64,000 nucleotides of DNA, taken from the NCBI GenBank assembly GCA_038503075.1, contig JBCAML010000007.1, forward strand, positions 2,046,001 to 2,110,000. Reading direction: 5' to 3'. This DNA comes from Gyromitra esculenta. Taxonomy: Eukaryota > Ascomycota > Pezizomycetes > Pezizales > Discinaceae. Below are positions 12,380 to 23,200 of this stretch, one piece after another; the first letter of the stretch is position 1; each line of letters begins with the position of its first letter. Both the position numbers and the translations under genes were made by a program. The notes beneath the pieces were generated by a model that saw nothing but the letters and a program-made list of their open reading frames with translations, made no database searches and was not told the DNA's origin.

Positions 12380-13568
12380 TACCCTAACGGTTATCGCGAG
12401 TAAATTTCTATTGGAGAGACGGAACGATTAAATGTGCACGCCGATTTTGACTTTTTATTTAGATACCAAAGAGCAATCTTGAATAGATAACCTTCTACTT
12501 ATGCATATGATAAAGAAAGCGTGAATAACTGAATGGGTATAGCATAGATCTGCCTTAGTTACGGCACCATAATCTGAGGGTTGCATGTGACGAATGAAAT
12601 AATGAATAAATAATCTGTCTTAGTCGCTAAAGAGAGCCGAGTGAGAATTGGTGAGGCATACCATTTAACAAGCATGATATGATGCTCTGGTACGAAAATT
12701 TTATGGCGTGGGAGTTCTTGAATGATTTTGGATCTGCCCAGATGTAACATAAATTACCTAACGTATATGGGGGAAGTCGGACACCGTGCAGAAGACGGAC
12801 AGGTCTGTGCGCCTCGTCTGTGCACAAAATATCGATGGAAAAATAATTGTATCTTCATTGTCGTTCAAGTAAAATACAAGAGACTAAAAATGATGCTCGA
12901 TAGATAGCCAACAGAAGATTACCTAGGCTCATGTTAATAAAGATACTACAGGTGGGATTTAAATCTTAACTGAAATCGATGAACCACGCTGAGAACTACT
13001 TCCTAAAAAAATGCTCCCCAAAAATACCAAAAAATACCCAGTGTGATCCAAACTGAAATGTAAATGAACAGAGAGCATTGAATTATGAGAAAATACGGAA
13101 CTGAAATAACTCAAAATAAAATAAAAACAGGTAGGACGCAGCCAAAGGTGATGGACAAGGTCTCAAATCGCAAATCCGAGACAGTCTGTGCTCGCTATTC
13201 CTCCCTTTTCCAAAATCTGTGTGAGGCTACTTGCGGGGTCTCAAGTTTCTTGTAGGTTAAGTCCTGGGTGAAAGAAAACTTCAGAGAATAGTGTGGTGCC
13301 TTGTATCTTTGGTGAGATAGGGCTGGAAACTGTACTTGGGTGTAAAGCTGGGGATTTGCAGGTGTGTTCAGGTATTTGGCCTCCAAAAAAGTCTTACCGG
13401 TGTCGAGTCAAAATTGTCGATGTCAGGGTAGGAATCGTTGGATATGTCAGATGGTACTTCAGATCCGGAATCTGCAGCAGTGTGATGTGTGATAGGCTGT
13501 GGGTTGGGGATCGATTGTGATGTGAGATTTTTTTCCTGTACTTTTGCCTCTAGAACCGAGGAGGCCGA
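12380..13568. other. Spacer between orphan ORF and retrotransposon nest
   Basis: No gene is recognised. Around 12758-12806 lies a sequence (TAACGTATATGGGGGAAGTC followed by GGACACCG…) that recurs in inverted orientation near 34657-34712, so part of a dispersed repeat is present. Confidence 0.45.
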
Positions 13569-13976
13569 TCTAATGGTTGAGTCACTCGCTAAGCCCTTCA
13601 GTATCCCTGAAGGTGAGCAGTCTTCTTAGATGGGGTAACAACACGTTCAAAGAGTTCGATGTTTACCTGAAGTTCTACGAGGGGTCTATCTCAAGGCGAG
13701 ATAAGTGCAGTGGAGTAAACAGCGACAACGAAGGCTCGAGGTAGAACCCAGGTAGTATTTCGACAATTACGGAGAAGGTAACGAGAACGTTCTTAAAGAA
13801 AGAAGAGAAGAAAATTCAAAGCACAAGCGAAATCCATCATTTAAATACCCCTCTTTTCCCAACAAAACCCAATAACTGATAACAACCGAAATACAATAAC
13901 ATTATACGGCAACCCGAAACCCACAACAACCACCGAACCAAAACCTAACCCTATACCAATCCTTTAATCCGTGAAA
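13569..13976 (-). repeat. 3' LTR of retrotransposon copy B
   Basis: Reading the plus strand, it starts TCTAATGG (mutated from TCTCACGG) and ends CCGTGAAA, the family's LTR ends in minus orientation. It contains the family landmark CCCTTCAGTATCCCTGAAGG and is followed to the right by the 3' end of a minus-strand pol. The left flanking pentamer is GCCGA; its right partner is lost because the other end of the nest is rearranged. Confidence 0.85.
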
Positions 13977-14347
13977 GAAGCCTCCCGTCTCAAGCGTGAG
14001 CTCCTGCCAACCTTAGGATTGGTAGTAGTCGTCGTGGTTAAAAATACATCGAGGGCGGTAGTATTCGAAGATCTTTGGCGGGTACCCAGGTAGGATGAGC
14101 ATAGCCAGTCCACTCGTCCAGGTATTGTTGTTGTCCACGATACATCCGTTGATCGAGGATTTTTTCAATAAAGTATTCCTCTTGTTCATTAACAACAATC
14201 GGTGACGGAGGGGAATAACTTGTCCTGGAAGGGGGTCATTGGAAGCAGGTTTAAGGAGCGAGACGTGAAAAACAGGATGGTACTTGACTGAGGGTGGAAG
14301 ATCGATTTCGTACGCAAAAGGCGACACTATCCTTTTTACAGGATAGG
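13977..14347 (-). pseudogene. Copy B pol, C-terminal (chromodomain) fragment
   Basis: The minus-strand sequence encodes [20 protein letters not shown], matching the integrase C-terminal region of the intact pol, and then breaks up by frameshifts across the chromodomain. The last codons (LRREASFT) run into the LTR just as in the other copies. It is separated from the rest of copy B by insertion of copy A, whose 5-bp duplication ATAGG (14343-14347 and 20248-20252) restores the reading …aggatagggtcccat. Confidence 0.85.
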
Positions 14348-14770
14348 TTTCACGGATTGATACTTGGGTATAGGGTTAGACGTCGATTTGTTGGTTGTTA
14401 TGGTTTAGGGGTTGTGGTAAAAAGGACAATGTTATTGTATTTCGGTTCTCTTCGGGTATTGGATTTTGTGTATGAAAAAGCGGGGTATTTAAGGATGGGT
14501 TTTGCGTCGTCTTATTCTCTTCTTCTTCTTCTTTTCTTAAGCAACGTTCTTACCTTACTTCTACTGTATTACTTTAATACTACTTCGATTCTACCTCAGA
14601 ATCCTCGCTGTCGCTGTCGCTGTAAAGATCTCTACACTTAGCTCGTCTTGAGTTAGACCCACGTAGGACCTGTAGAAACATCGTGACTCTTGTCGCTTGA
14701 CTTCTCGCTTAAGTAGCACTGCTCACCTTCAGGGATACTGAAGGGCTTAACGAGAGATCAAACCGTGAGA
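14348..14770 (+). repeat. 5' LTR of copy A
   Basis: It runs from TTTCACGG to CCGTGAGA. A TATA-like GTATTTAAG lies at 14485-14493, and the conserved AAGCAACGT (14539-14547), about 53 bp downstream, is the predicted start of the R region because it is complementary to the PBS. The CCTTCAGGGATACTGAAGG palindrome near the 3' end of the LTR is shared by family members. Confidence 0.95.
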
Positions 14771-14781
14771 TTACGTTGCTT
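14771..14781 (+). promoter_or_regulatory. Self-priming type primer-binding site
   Basis: TTACGTTGCTT directly follows the 5' LTR. Nine of its bases are complementary to AAGCAACGT inside the LTR (14539-14547). It does not begin with the TGG expected of a tRNA-primed PBS. The same sequence follows the LTR at 26299. Confidence 0.7.
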
Positions 14782-14814
14782 CCGAAATCTACACCTCCTA
14801 CAAACGAAGCAACA

Positions 14815-16150
14815 ATGAGCTCCCCCGCTCCCATTCCCTCCTCATCTGAAGGAGCCGCTGTCGCCACACAACGCTTCCCTACAAAAGAAGCATTTGCCTG
14901 CCTATAGAGATGACCCCGTCGAGTTGTTTAATCGACTCCGGGAACTCAATCAGGCTCTCGAGGATCAGATCGATGTCCTGCAAGAAGGAACGCAAGAGCT
15001 AGAGATAAAGCTCAACACTGCCCAGATCCAAGCGAACAATGCCAACCTTCATGCCCAACAACAAGATCAACGGGTCAGCGATGCCTCAACCCTCATCGAC
15101 CGACTACGTCGAGAACGGAATGAGGCTCGTGCAAACCTTTCTCTCCCCCCGGCTCCCCCCCACCCCTCTCCCACTCCCCCCCCCCCACCAACCACCACCC
15201 ATCGCTCGGAGCGCATGCCGGACCCAGAGAAATTCGATGGATCCAGAGCAAAACTCCCCGGTTTTATCCTCCAACTTCGATCAAAACTTGCAGTCAACAG
15301 AGACCGGTTCGCTGATGAGAATACCATGATTCTCTATACCATCAACCGTTTGGAAGGAGCCGCTCTGGAACAAGTTCGACACACGGTCCTCCCTTCTGGC
15401 CTCACAACCTGGAACAACGCCGCCGCCCTCATCGCCGCCTTAGAAACTGCCTTCGGAGACCCCAACCCCACAGGTACAGCACGACGGGAGCTACACCAAC
15501 TCCGGCAAGGCAAACGCGACTTTTCGGCTTACCTGGCTGATTTTCAACGCATTATGGGGCAACTAAACTTTGATGAAAACTCAAAGATGGACGCCCTTGA
15601 GCATGGTATGTCAGAAGAGTTAAAGGAAGCTATGGTCTTCGCCACCGCTATGCCCGCTACCCTCAACGACATGATCCTAGTCCTCACTCGAATGGACAAT
15701 CGTATCCGCGCCCATAAAGCAGAGAAGCGAGGAAACGTCCGTGAGAATATGGGACAGTTCAGCGCCCCAACCAACGCAATGACTCCTTTTGTTCCTGCCT
15801 CTTCGTTTGTCCCAGGGGGCCTTGCTCCTATGGACCTCTCCTTCGGACGCACCAGCAACCTTTCTCGCCCCCCTCAGGACCAAAGATATACAATGGTCAA
15901 TGGACGAAGGAAGCTGTCGGAAGAGGAAAAGCAATGGCGCCGTTCTACCGGCAAATGCATGTTTTGCGCCGCCCCCGATCACTCCTACGCCAACTGTCCC
16001 TCCGCCCCAAAGAAACCTACAATGAGAGGAGCCCTCACTGCCCCGCCCGCTAGCCGCACACCTCCGGCCTCCTCCCTACCGCCACCACCTCTCCCACCTC
16101 AGTTTTTCGCCCTGGAACCCGCCAGCGCTTCAGGGGAGAATTTAAACTAG
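14815..16150 (+). pseudogene. gag of copy A, N-terminus frameshifted
   Basis: The ATG at 14815 begins MSSPAPIPSSSEGAAVATQR and matches gag starts in the other copies, but hits TAG at 14905. Relative to the other copies two bases are missing near 14899. The downstream frame (from about 14894) is then open for 418 codons to TAG at 16150. It holds a coiled-coil N-terminal part, a Pro-rich linker (about 15150-15195), the Ty3-type capsid region (…RRELHQLRQGKRDFSAYLAD…) and a CCHC zinc knuckle at 15956-15997 (C-x2-C-x4-H-x4-C). Gag forms the particle and binds RNA. The gag stop is preceded by the frameshift heptamer. Confidence 0.9.
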
Positions 16151-16185
16151 TCCAACCAAGGCTGACCAGTGACCCTGCCTTGGTT
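16141..16185 (+). promoter_or_regulatory. -1 ribosomal frameshift signal (slippery site plus hairpin)
   Basis: TTTAAAC occupies 16141-16147. In the gag frame it reads T TTA AAC and is followed at once by the TAG stop. After a 6-nt spacer, AACCAAGGC (16154-16162) can pair with GCCTTGGTT (16177-16185), a 9-bp stem with a 14-nt loop. The pol frame is -1 to gag and open across this point. Copies B and C keep the heptamer and the stem; C has replaced the closing C-G by T-A. Confidence 0.85.
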
Positions 16186-19100
16186 CCAATTTCTTTTCCT
16201 TTGTCTGCATTTTCAATTTCCGGGTTTTCAGTCGATAGTATAAGCGTGGAGGATCAATTAGACGGAGAACATTTTGTAGTTTCGTGCAATATCTCCAATA
16301 ATAATAAAACCATTAAAACACACGCTTTACTAGACACTGGAGCCTCAGGATTTGCATTCATTGATAAGAATTTTGCGAGTCACCACTCTATTCCACTCCT
16401 TCCCCTAAAAACGCCCCAACAACTTGAAGTAATCAATGGCCGACCAATAGCCTCAGGAGACATTACTCATATCGCCAATATCAACTTGTCCATCCAACAA
16501 CATCAGGAACAAGCCCCCTGCTTCGTCACCCAACTGGGACATTATCCACTAGTACTAGGAATCCCTTGGATGAACCACCATGACGTCCACCTTCACTTCG
16601 CCGACAAACGTATTGAATTTAGCTCTAAATTCTGCACGACCCATTGTGCCCCTCATCAAGCTGCCGTATCCACACCCTCGATCCCCGCTCCTCCCAGACT
16701 AAACTTGTCATTTATCGGCGCTGCCAGTTTCAGAACACTCACACGAAAACGTTCTTCCCAAGCCTATGCTATGTCCCTCTATGAGATTAATAAAATCTTA
16801 GAAGAAAAGACCAGCAAAGAGGAATGGAAAGCAAGGATACCTGCTGAGTACCATGAGTTTTTGGATATGTTTGACAAAAGCAAAGCTCAAGGCTTACCTC
16901 CATGGCGTTCGTATGATCATAAGATACAGCTAATGGAAGGGAAGGACGCACCGTTTGGCCCTCTTTATGGAATGTCACGAGAAGAACTCATTGTCCTCAA
17001 AAAATATATCGAAGATAATTTAGAGAAGGGTTTTATTCGCGCCAGCTCTTCCCCTGCTGGATCCCCTGTCCTCTTCGTAAAGAAAGCTGATGGATCCTTA
17101 AGACTCTGTGTGGACTATCGAGACCTTAACGCGATTACTGTCAAAGATCGCTATACCTCTCCCCTTATTCAAGAAACTCTGGATCGACTTGCAAAAGCTC
17201 AATGGTATACCAAGCTAGACCTCCGTGACGGCTACCATCAAGTTCGCATTGCCAAAGGAGATGAATGGAAAACAGCCTTTTGTACCTGCCATGGTCTATA
17301 TGAATATCAAGTCATGGCCTTTGGACTAACCAATGCCCCAGGGACATTCCAACGCTTCATTAATGACTGTCTCACGGAATATTTAGACATTTTCTGTACG
17401 GCTTACCTAGATGATATCCTGATCTACAGTGATAGATTTGCGGAACACCAGATTCACGTACGAAAGGTACTCCAAACGCTTAAAAATAACGACATCCTGC
17501 TAAAACCGGAGAAATGCGAGTTCGAGGTACAGACGACCAAGTACCTAGGCCTCATCCTTACCCCTGACGGCATCAAGATGGACGAAGAGAAACTGAAGGC
17601 AGTAAGGGAATGGGGCACCCCGAAGAGTGTCAAGGATGTACAAGCCTTCCTCGGATTTGCAAATTTCTACCGTCGTTTTATCCTAGGGTTTTCCAAACTC
17701 GCTGCGCCCCTCACCGCCCTCACCAAAAAAGGCATCACTTTCGAATGGACCGTCCAAGCTGACATAGCCTTTGAGAACCTAAAACATGCCTTCACCACTG
17801 CCCCCATTCTCATCCACTTTGACCCTGATAAGAAAATCATCGTGGAAACGGATGCTTCTGACTTCGTATCCGGAGGAGTACTCTCACAATATGACGACAC
17901 TGGAGTCCTCCACCCGGTTGCGTTCTTTTCGAAAAAACATTCACCCGCTGAATGTAATTACGAGATTTACGACAAGGAACTGTTGGCTATTATCCGAGTA
18001 TTTGAGGAATGGCGCCCGGAGCTTGAAGGTTCCAAACACCCTATTGACGTAATCAGCGATCATAAAAACCTTGAGTATTTTATGAGCACGAAGCAATTGA
18101 ATCGTCGCCAAGCACGATGGGCAGAGTATCTTTCCCGCTTTGATTTCGTAATCACCTATCGCCCGGGTAGTCAGGGGGGAAAACCAGATGCATTGACCAG
18201 AAGATCAGGAGATCTTCCCAAGGAAGGGGATGAACGGTTGGCACATCAAAGCCAAGTGGTATTGAAGAAGGAAAACATAGACCCTAAGCTAAGTTTGTTG
18301 TCGGCTTCTTTGTCAAATGAAGCCGCTGAACTGGACGCCCCCCTAACCAAATTATTCCTGGAAGGATATATCGCTGACAAGTTTCCTGAAGAAATACTCG
18401 AAGCATTAAGGAATAAAGATCAACAATCAAAAAAGATCACCTTAAGTGAATGTACCGAGAGAAATGGAAGATTATGTTATCGAGATCGTATCTACGTCCC
18501 CAACCTGGATGCCCTCCGCCTGGAAATAATTCGAAGACACCACGATGTACCGGCAGCAGGACACCCTGGCCGTGATAAGACCTTCGAACTCCTTGCAAGA
18601 GACTATTATTGGCCGAAAATGAGGGACTCGATCAACAGATACGTTCGCAACTGCCACACCTGTCAAAAAGCAAAGCCAGTTAATCAGCGAACCCAAGGTG
18701 TCCTCCGCCCTCTCCCTATCCCGAACCGTCCTTGGCAGGAGATTTCAATGGACTTTGTTACAGGCCTCCCAGAGTCAGACGGCTACGATGCAATAATGGT
18801 CGTGGTCGACCGCTTGTCAAAAATGCGACATTTAATCCCTTGCAATACAACAGTTAACTCCAGAGATGTGGCCGATTTATACCTCCAACATATCTGGAAA
18901 CTTCATGGGCTACCCCTATATGTTACATCAGATCGCGGGACTCAATTCACGGCCCACTTCTGGAAGGAACTTTGCAAACGTCTCGGAATCCAAGCCAGAA
19001 TGTCTACTGCCTTTCACCCGGAAACAGATGGACAAACGGAAAGACTCAATGCCGTAATGGAACAATACCTTCGTTCCTATGTATCGTACCAACAGGAAGA

Positions 19101-19842
19101 CTGGAGCAAATGGCTGCCGATGGCCGAGTTTTCTGCTAATAATCAGGAATCCGCCAGTACCAAAGTTTCTCCGTTCTTTGCGAACTATGGTTACCATCCA
19201 AGATTCGATACTTCGGTCATCCCAACCCAGACTACCCCCCAAAGCTTAGATGCCGCTTCTTTTACTAGCAAGATGCAAGAACTAAGTGACTACCTCCGTA
19301 CCCAAATTCGAATAGCACAAGATATTCAGGAAACAACTACCAATAAACACCGAACCCCTGCCCCCGCCTACCAGGTTAACGATCAAGTCTTCGTATCCAT
19401 GAAGAATATCCGGACAACCCGTAACGCGAAGAAATTAGACTGGAAATGGATGGGCCCGTATATGGTGAAAAGAATTGTTTCCCCTTTTGCTTATGAAATC
19501 GATCTCCCTGCTTCGGTTAAATATCATCCTGTTTTTCATGTTTCCCTTCTAAAGCCTACCCCAAATGATGCTCTTCCCGGACAAATTATTCCGCCCCCAG
19601 CCCCAGTTGTTGTGAACAACCAGGAGGAATACTTTATCGAAAGAATTCTCGACCAAAGAACTCATCGAGGACGATTGCAATACCTTGTGGAGTGGACTGG
19701 TTATGCTCATCCTACTTGGGAACCTGCGGAAGATCTTCAAGACACTACTGCCCTCGACGTATTCCAAAACATGACGATTACAACTGGACCTAAGGTTCGC
19801 AGGAGCTCAAGCTTAAGACGGGGGGCTACTTTCACGGATTGA
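16147..19842 (+). CDS. pol polyprotein of copy A (PR-RT-RH-IN-chromodomain)
   Basis: The frame is open without interruption to TGA at 19842; it has no upstream ATG and is expected to be reached by -1 frameshift from gag. Residues below count from 16180. Aspartic protease DTGAS is at about 52. The RT catalytic YLDD is at about 409. RNase H begins near 557 (ETDASDF). The integrase HHCC zinc finger starts at about 787 (HH…CHTCQ), followed by D, D and E residues in MDFVTGL, SDRGTQF and FHPETDGQTE. A chromodomain lies near 1148-1195 (YLVEWTGY, WEPAEDL). The last four codons and stop overlap the 3' LTR. All key catalytic motifs are intact. The chromodomain is known in this group to steer integration to modified chromatin. 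Confidence 0.96.
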   Translation, partial: LVQPRLTSDPALVPISFPLSAFSISGFSVDSISVEDQLDGEHFVVSCNISNNNKTIKTHALLDTGASGFAFIDKNFASHHSIPLLPLKTPQQLEVINGRPIASGDITHIANINLSIQQHQEQAPCFVTQLGHYPLVLGIPWMNHHDVHLHFADKRIEFSSKFCTTHCAPHQAAVSTPSIPAPPRLNLSFIGAASFRTLTRKRSSQAYAMSLYEINKILEEKTSKEEWKARIPAEYHEFLDMFDKSKAQGLPPWRSYDHKIQLMEGKDAPFGPLYGMSREELIVLKKYIEDNLEKGFIRASSSPAGSPVLFVKKADGSLRLCVDYRDLNAITVKDRYTSPLIQETLDRLAKAQWYTKLDLRDGYHQVRIAKGDEWKTAFCTCHGLYEYQVMAFGLTNAPGTFQRFINDCLTEYLDIFCTAYLDDILIYSDRFAEHQIHVRKVLQTLKNNDILLKPEKCEFEVQTTKYLGLILTPDGIKMDEEKLKAVREWGTPKSVKDVQAFLGFANFYRRFILGFSKLAAPLTALTKKGITFEWTVQADIAFENLKHAFTTAPILIHFDPDKKIIVETDASDFVSGGVLSQYDDTGVLHPVAFFSKKHSPAECNYEIYDKELLAIIRVFEEWRPELEGSKHPIDVISDHKNLEYFMSTKQLNRRQARWAEYLSRFDFVITYRPGSQGGKPDALTRRSGDLPKEGDERLAHQSQVVLKKENIDPKLSLLSASLSNEAAELDAPLTKLFLEGYIADKFPEEILEALRNKDQQSKKITLSECTERNGRLCYRDRIYVPNLDALRLEIIRRHHDVPAAGHPGRDKTFELLARDYYWPKMRDSINRYVRNCHTCQKAKPVNQRTQGVLRPLPIPNRPWQEISMDFVTGLPESDGYDAIMVVVDRLSKMRHLIPCNTTVNSRDVADLYLQHIWKLHGLPLYVTSDRGTQFTAHFWKELCKRLGIQARMSTAFHPETDGQTERLNAVMEQYLRSYVSYQQEDWSKWLPMAEFSANNQESASTKVSPFFANYGYHPRFDTSVIPTQTTPQSLDAASFTSKMQELSDYLRTQIRIAQDIQETTTNKHRTPAPAYQVNDQVFVSMKNIRTTRNAKKLDWKWMGPYMVKRIVSPFAYEIDLPASVKYHPVFHVSLLKPTPNDALPGQIIPPPAPVVVNNQEEYFIERILDQRTHRGRLQYLVEWTGYAHPTWEPAEDLQDTTALDVFQNMTITTGPKVRRSSSLRRGATFTD

Positions 19843-20247
19843 TACTTGGGTATAGGGTTAGGCGTCGATTTGTTGGTTGTTATGGTTTAGGGGTTGTGGT
19901 AAAAAAGGACAATGTTATTGTATTTCGGTTCTCTTCGGGTATTGGATTTTGTGTATGAAAAAGCAGGGTATTTAAGGATGGGTTTTGTGTCGTCTTATCT
20001 TCTTCTTTTCTTAAGCAACGTTCTTACCTTACTTCTACTGTATTACTTTAATACCACTTCGATTCTACCTCAGAATCCTCGCTGTCGCTGTCGCCGTAAA
20101 AAGATCTTTACACTTAACTCGCCTTGAGTTAAGACCTAAGTAGGACCTGTAGAAACATCGTGACTCTTGTCGCTTGACTTCTCGCTTAAGTAGCACTGCT
20201 CACCTTCAGGGATACTGAAGGGCTTAACGAGAGATCAAACCGTGAGA
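19830..20247 (+). repeat. 3' LTR of copy A
   Basis: TTTCACGG…CCGTGAGA, nearly identical to the 5' LTR apart from a shorter CTT run and scattered substitutions. It is followed by the right target duplication ATAGG (20248-20252) and then copy B pol sequence. Confidence 0.95.
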
Positions 20248-23200
20248 ATAGGGTCCCATCCATTTCCAGTCAAGTTTCTGAGCATTGCGAATAGTTTGGA
20301 TATTTTTCATTGATATGAACACTTGATCATCGACCTGGTAGGCTGGGGCAGGGTTCGGTGCTTTCACGGATTAAGGATAGGGTTAGGATTTGGTGCGACG
20401 GTTGTTAGGGATTTTGGATCTTTCATTACAATCTCATTGTAGTTCGGTTGGATTTCGGTTGTTATCGGGTTGTTGATTGTGTTACGGGAAAGCAGGGTAT
20501 TTAAGCGAGGGATTTCGGTCGTTCTTGTCTTTTCTCTTCTTCTTTCCTTAAGCAACGTTCTTGTTTACCTTCTGTCGAAATCATTGGAATACTATCCCGA
20601 TTCTACCTCAGAATCCTCGCTGTCGCTGTCCATCTCGCCGCACTTATCTCGCCTTGAGATAGACCCATCGTAGAACTTGTAGAAAACACTGCACTCATCG
20701 AACGTGTTGTAGCTCGATTAAGTAGCTGCTCACCTTCGGGATACTGAAGGGCTTAACGAGGGACTGAACCGTGAGAGGTGCTTATTGGTAGAGGTTTCCT
20801 GGATATCCTGGGCCGTTCGTATTTGCGTACGGAGATAATCGTACAAGTCCTGCATTGTAGTTGCAAAGGTAGAGGAGTCTAGGCTTTGGGCAATTGCTGT
20901 TGAAGGGAGGATGGAAGTATCAAAACGAGGATGGTATCCATAATTCGCGAAGAAGGGGGAAACTTTAGTGCTAGCAGATTCCTGATTATTAGCAGAGAAT
21001 TCTGCCATCGGTAACCATTTACTCCAGTCTCCTTGTTGATAGGACACATAGGAGCGGAGGTATTGTTCCATAACTGTGTTTAGTCGTTCCGTCTGTCCGT
21101 CGGTCTTCGGGTGAAATGCGGTAGACATCCTGGCTTGAATTCCTAGGTGCTTGCAAAGTTCTTTCCAGAAATGGGCTGTGAACTGCATGCCTCGATCGGA
21201 AGTGATATGCGTGGGTAGTCCATGAAGCTTCCAGACGTTTTGTAAATACAAGTCAGCGACGTCCCGTGAATTGACTGTGGTATTACAGGGGATCAAGTGT
21301 CGCATCTTTGATAAACGATCTACGATGACTAAAATAGCATCGTAGCCCTCAGATTCTGGAAGGCCTGTGACAAAATCCATAGAGATCTCTTGCCAGGGAC
21401 GATTTGGGATAGATAGTGGGCGGAGGACTCCTTGCATGCGTTGGGTGACTGGTTTGGCTTTTTGGCATGTATGGCAGTTGCGTACGTATCGACCGATAGA
21501 TTCTCTCATCTTTGGCCAGTAAAAACTTCTACTTATTAGTTCGAAGGTTTTATCTCGTCCTGGGTGACCTGCGGCAGGGGCATCATGGTGTCTTCTGATA
21601 AGCTCTAGGCGGAGAGGGTCGGTATCGGGTACGTAGAGTTTTCCCCGATAGTATAACTGGTTATTTTCTTCCGTGCATTCACTTAGAGTTATTTCCTTCG
21701 ATTGTCGATCCTTATTCTTTAGTGCCAGGAGTATCTTTTCCGGGAACTTGTCAGCGATATATCCCTCTAGGAATAGTTTTTTCAGGGGGGCGTCCAGTTC
21801 AGCGGCTTCATTTGATAAAGAAGCCGACAACAAACTTAGCTTAGGGTCAATGTTCTCCTTCTTTAGCACTACCTGGCTCTGATGTGCCAATCGTTCATCC
21901 CCTTCCTTGGGGAGATCTCCTGATCTCCTGGTCAACGCATCCGGTTTTCCCCCTTGGCTTCCTGGTCTATAAGTGATCACGAAATCAAAGCGTGATAGGT
22001 ATTCAGCCCATCTGGCTTGACGGCGGTTGAGTTGCTTGGTACTCATGAAGTACTCAAGGTTTTTGTGATCACTGATGACGTCGATTGGGTGTTTTGAACC
22101 CTCAAGTTCCGGACACCATTCTTCAAAGACTCGGATGATGGCAAGTAGCTCCTTGTCGTAGATTTCATAGTTGCACTCTGCAGGTGAGTGCTTCTTAAAA
22201 AAGAAGGCTACGGGGTGCAGAACTCCTGCGTCGTCATATTGGGACAGGACACCGCCTGATACGAAGTCTGAGGCGTCGGTTTCCACAATGATTTTTTTAT
22301 CAGGGTCAAAGTGGATGAGGATGGAGGCGGTGGTGAAGGCGTGTTTTAGATTTTCGAAGGCGATGTCGGCTTCGACAGTCCATTCAAAGTTAATTCATTT
22401 TCTTGTAAGGGCAGTGAGAGGCGAGGCAAGTTTAGAAAAGCTCAGGATGAATTGACGGTAAAAGTTGGCAAATCCTAGGAAAGCTTGGACGTCTTTGACG
22501 CTCTTTGGAGTTCTCCATTCTCTGACGGCCCTTAACTTTTCTTCTTCCATCTTGATGCCATCGGGGGTGAGGATTAGGCCTAAATATTTAGTGGTCTGTA
22601 CCTTGAACTCATACTTCTTGGGTTTGAGAAGGATATCATTATTCTTCAGTGTTTGGAGGACCTTTCGAACGTGAATTTGATGTTCGGCAAAGGTGTCACT
22701 GTAGATTAGGATGTCATCCAGGTAGGCGGTGCAAAAAATATCGAGGTATTCCGTTAGACAATCATTTACTAAGCGTTGAAATGTCCCTGGGGTGTTGGTT
22801 AGACCAAAGGGCATGACCTGGTACTCATACAGTCCATAGCGGGTTCGAAAGGCAGTCTTCCATTCCTCCCCTTCGGCGATTCGGATCGATGATAACTCGC
22901 GGAGATCCAGTTTTGTGTACCACTGAGCTTTGACCAGTCTATCGAGGGTTTCTCGTATGAGAGGAGAGGTATAGCGATCTTTGACAGTAATCGCGTTAAG
23001 GCCTCGATAGTCCACACAGAGTTGTAGGAAACCGTCAGCTTTTTTAACGAAGAGGACAGGAGAGCCAGCGGGAGATGAACTAGCATGAATAAATCCCTTC
23101 TCTAGGTTGTCTTCGATATATTTCTTGAGGACAATAGGTTCCTCCCTTGACATTCCATAGAGTGGCCTGAATAGTGCATCCTTCCCTTCCATCAATTGTA

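Larger units (their letters stand above)
14348..20247 (+). mobile_element. Copy A: full-length Ty3/gypsy chromovirus, two LTRs, 5-bp TSD
   Basis: The element is 5,900 bp, bounded by LTRs at 14348-14770 and 19830-20247 and flanked by the target duplication ATAGG. Internal order is PBS, gag, -1 frameshift site, pol with protease, reverse transcriptase, RNase H, integrase and chromodomain, a purine tract (AGACGGGGGG, 19816-19825), then the 3' LTR. The LTRs differ at roughly 15 positions plus a short CTT-repeat indel, so it is the youngest large insertion here. It sits inside copy B. Organisation and self-complementary PBS place it with the Tf1/sushi-type fungal chromoviruses. The gag start is broken, so it may not be autonomous. 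Confidence 0.97.

Noticed and set aside
15039..15329. Alternative frame inside copy A gag
   Set aside because: Out-of-frame shadow of the Pro-rich linker; in copy C the equivalent frame is entered only by a disabling frameshift.
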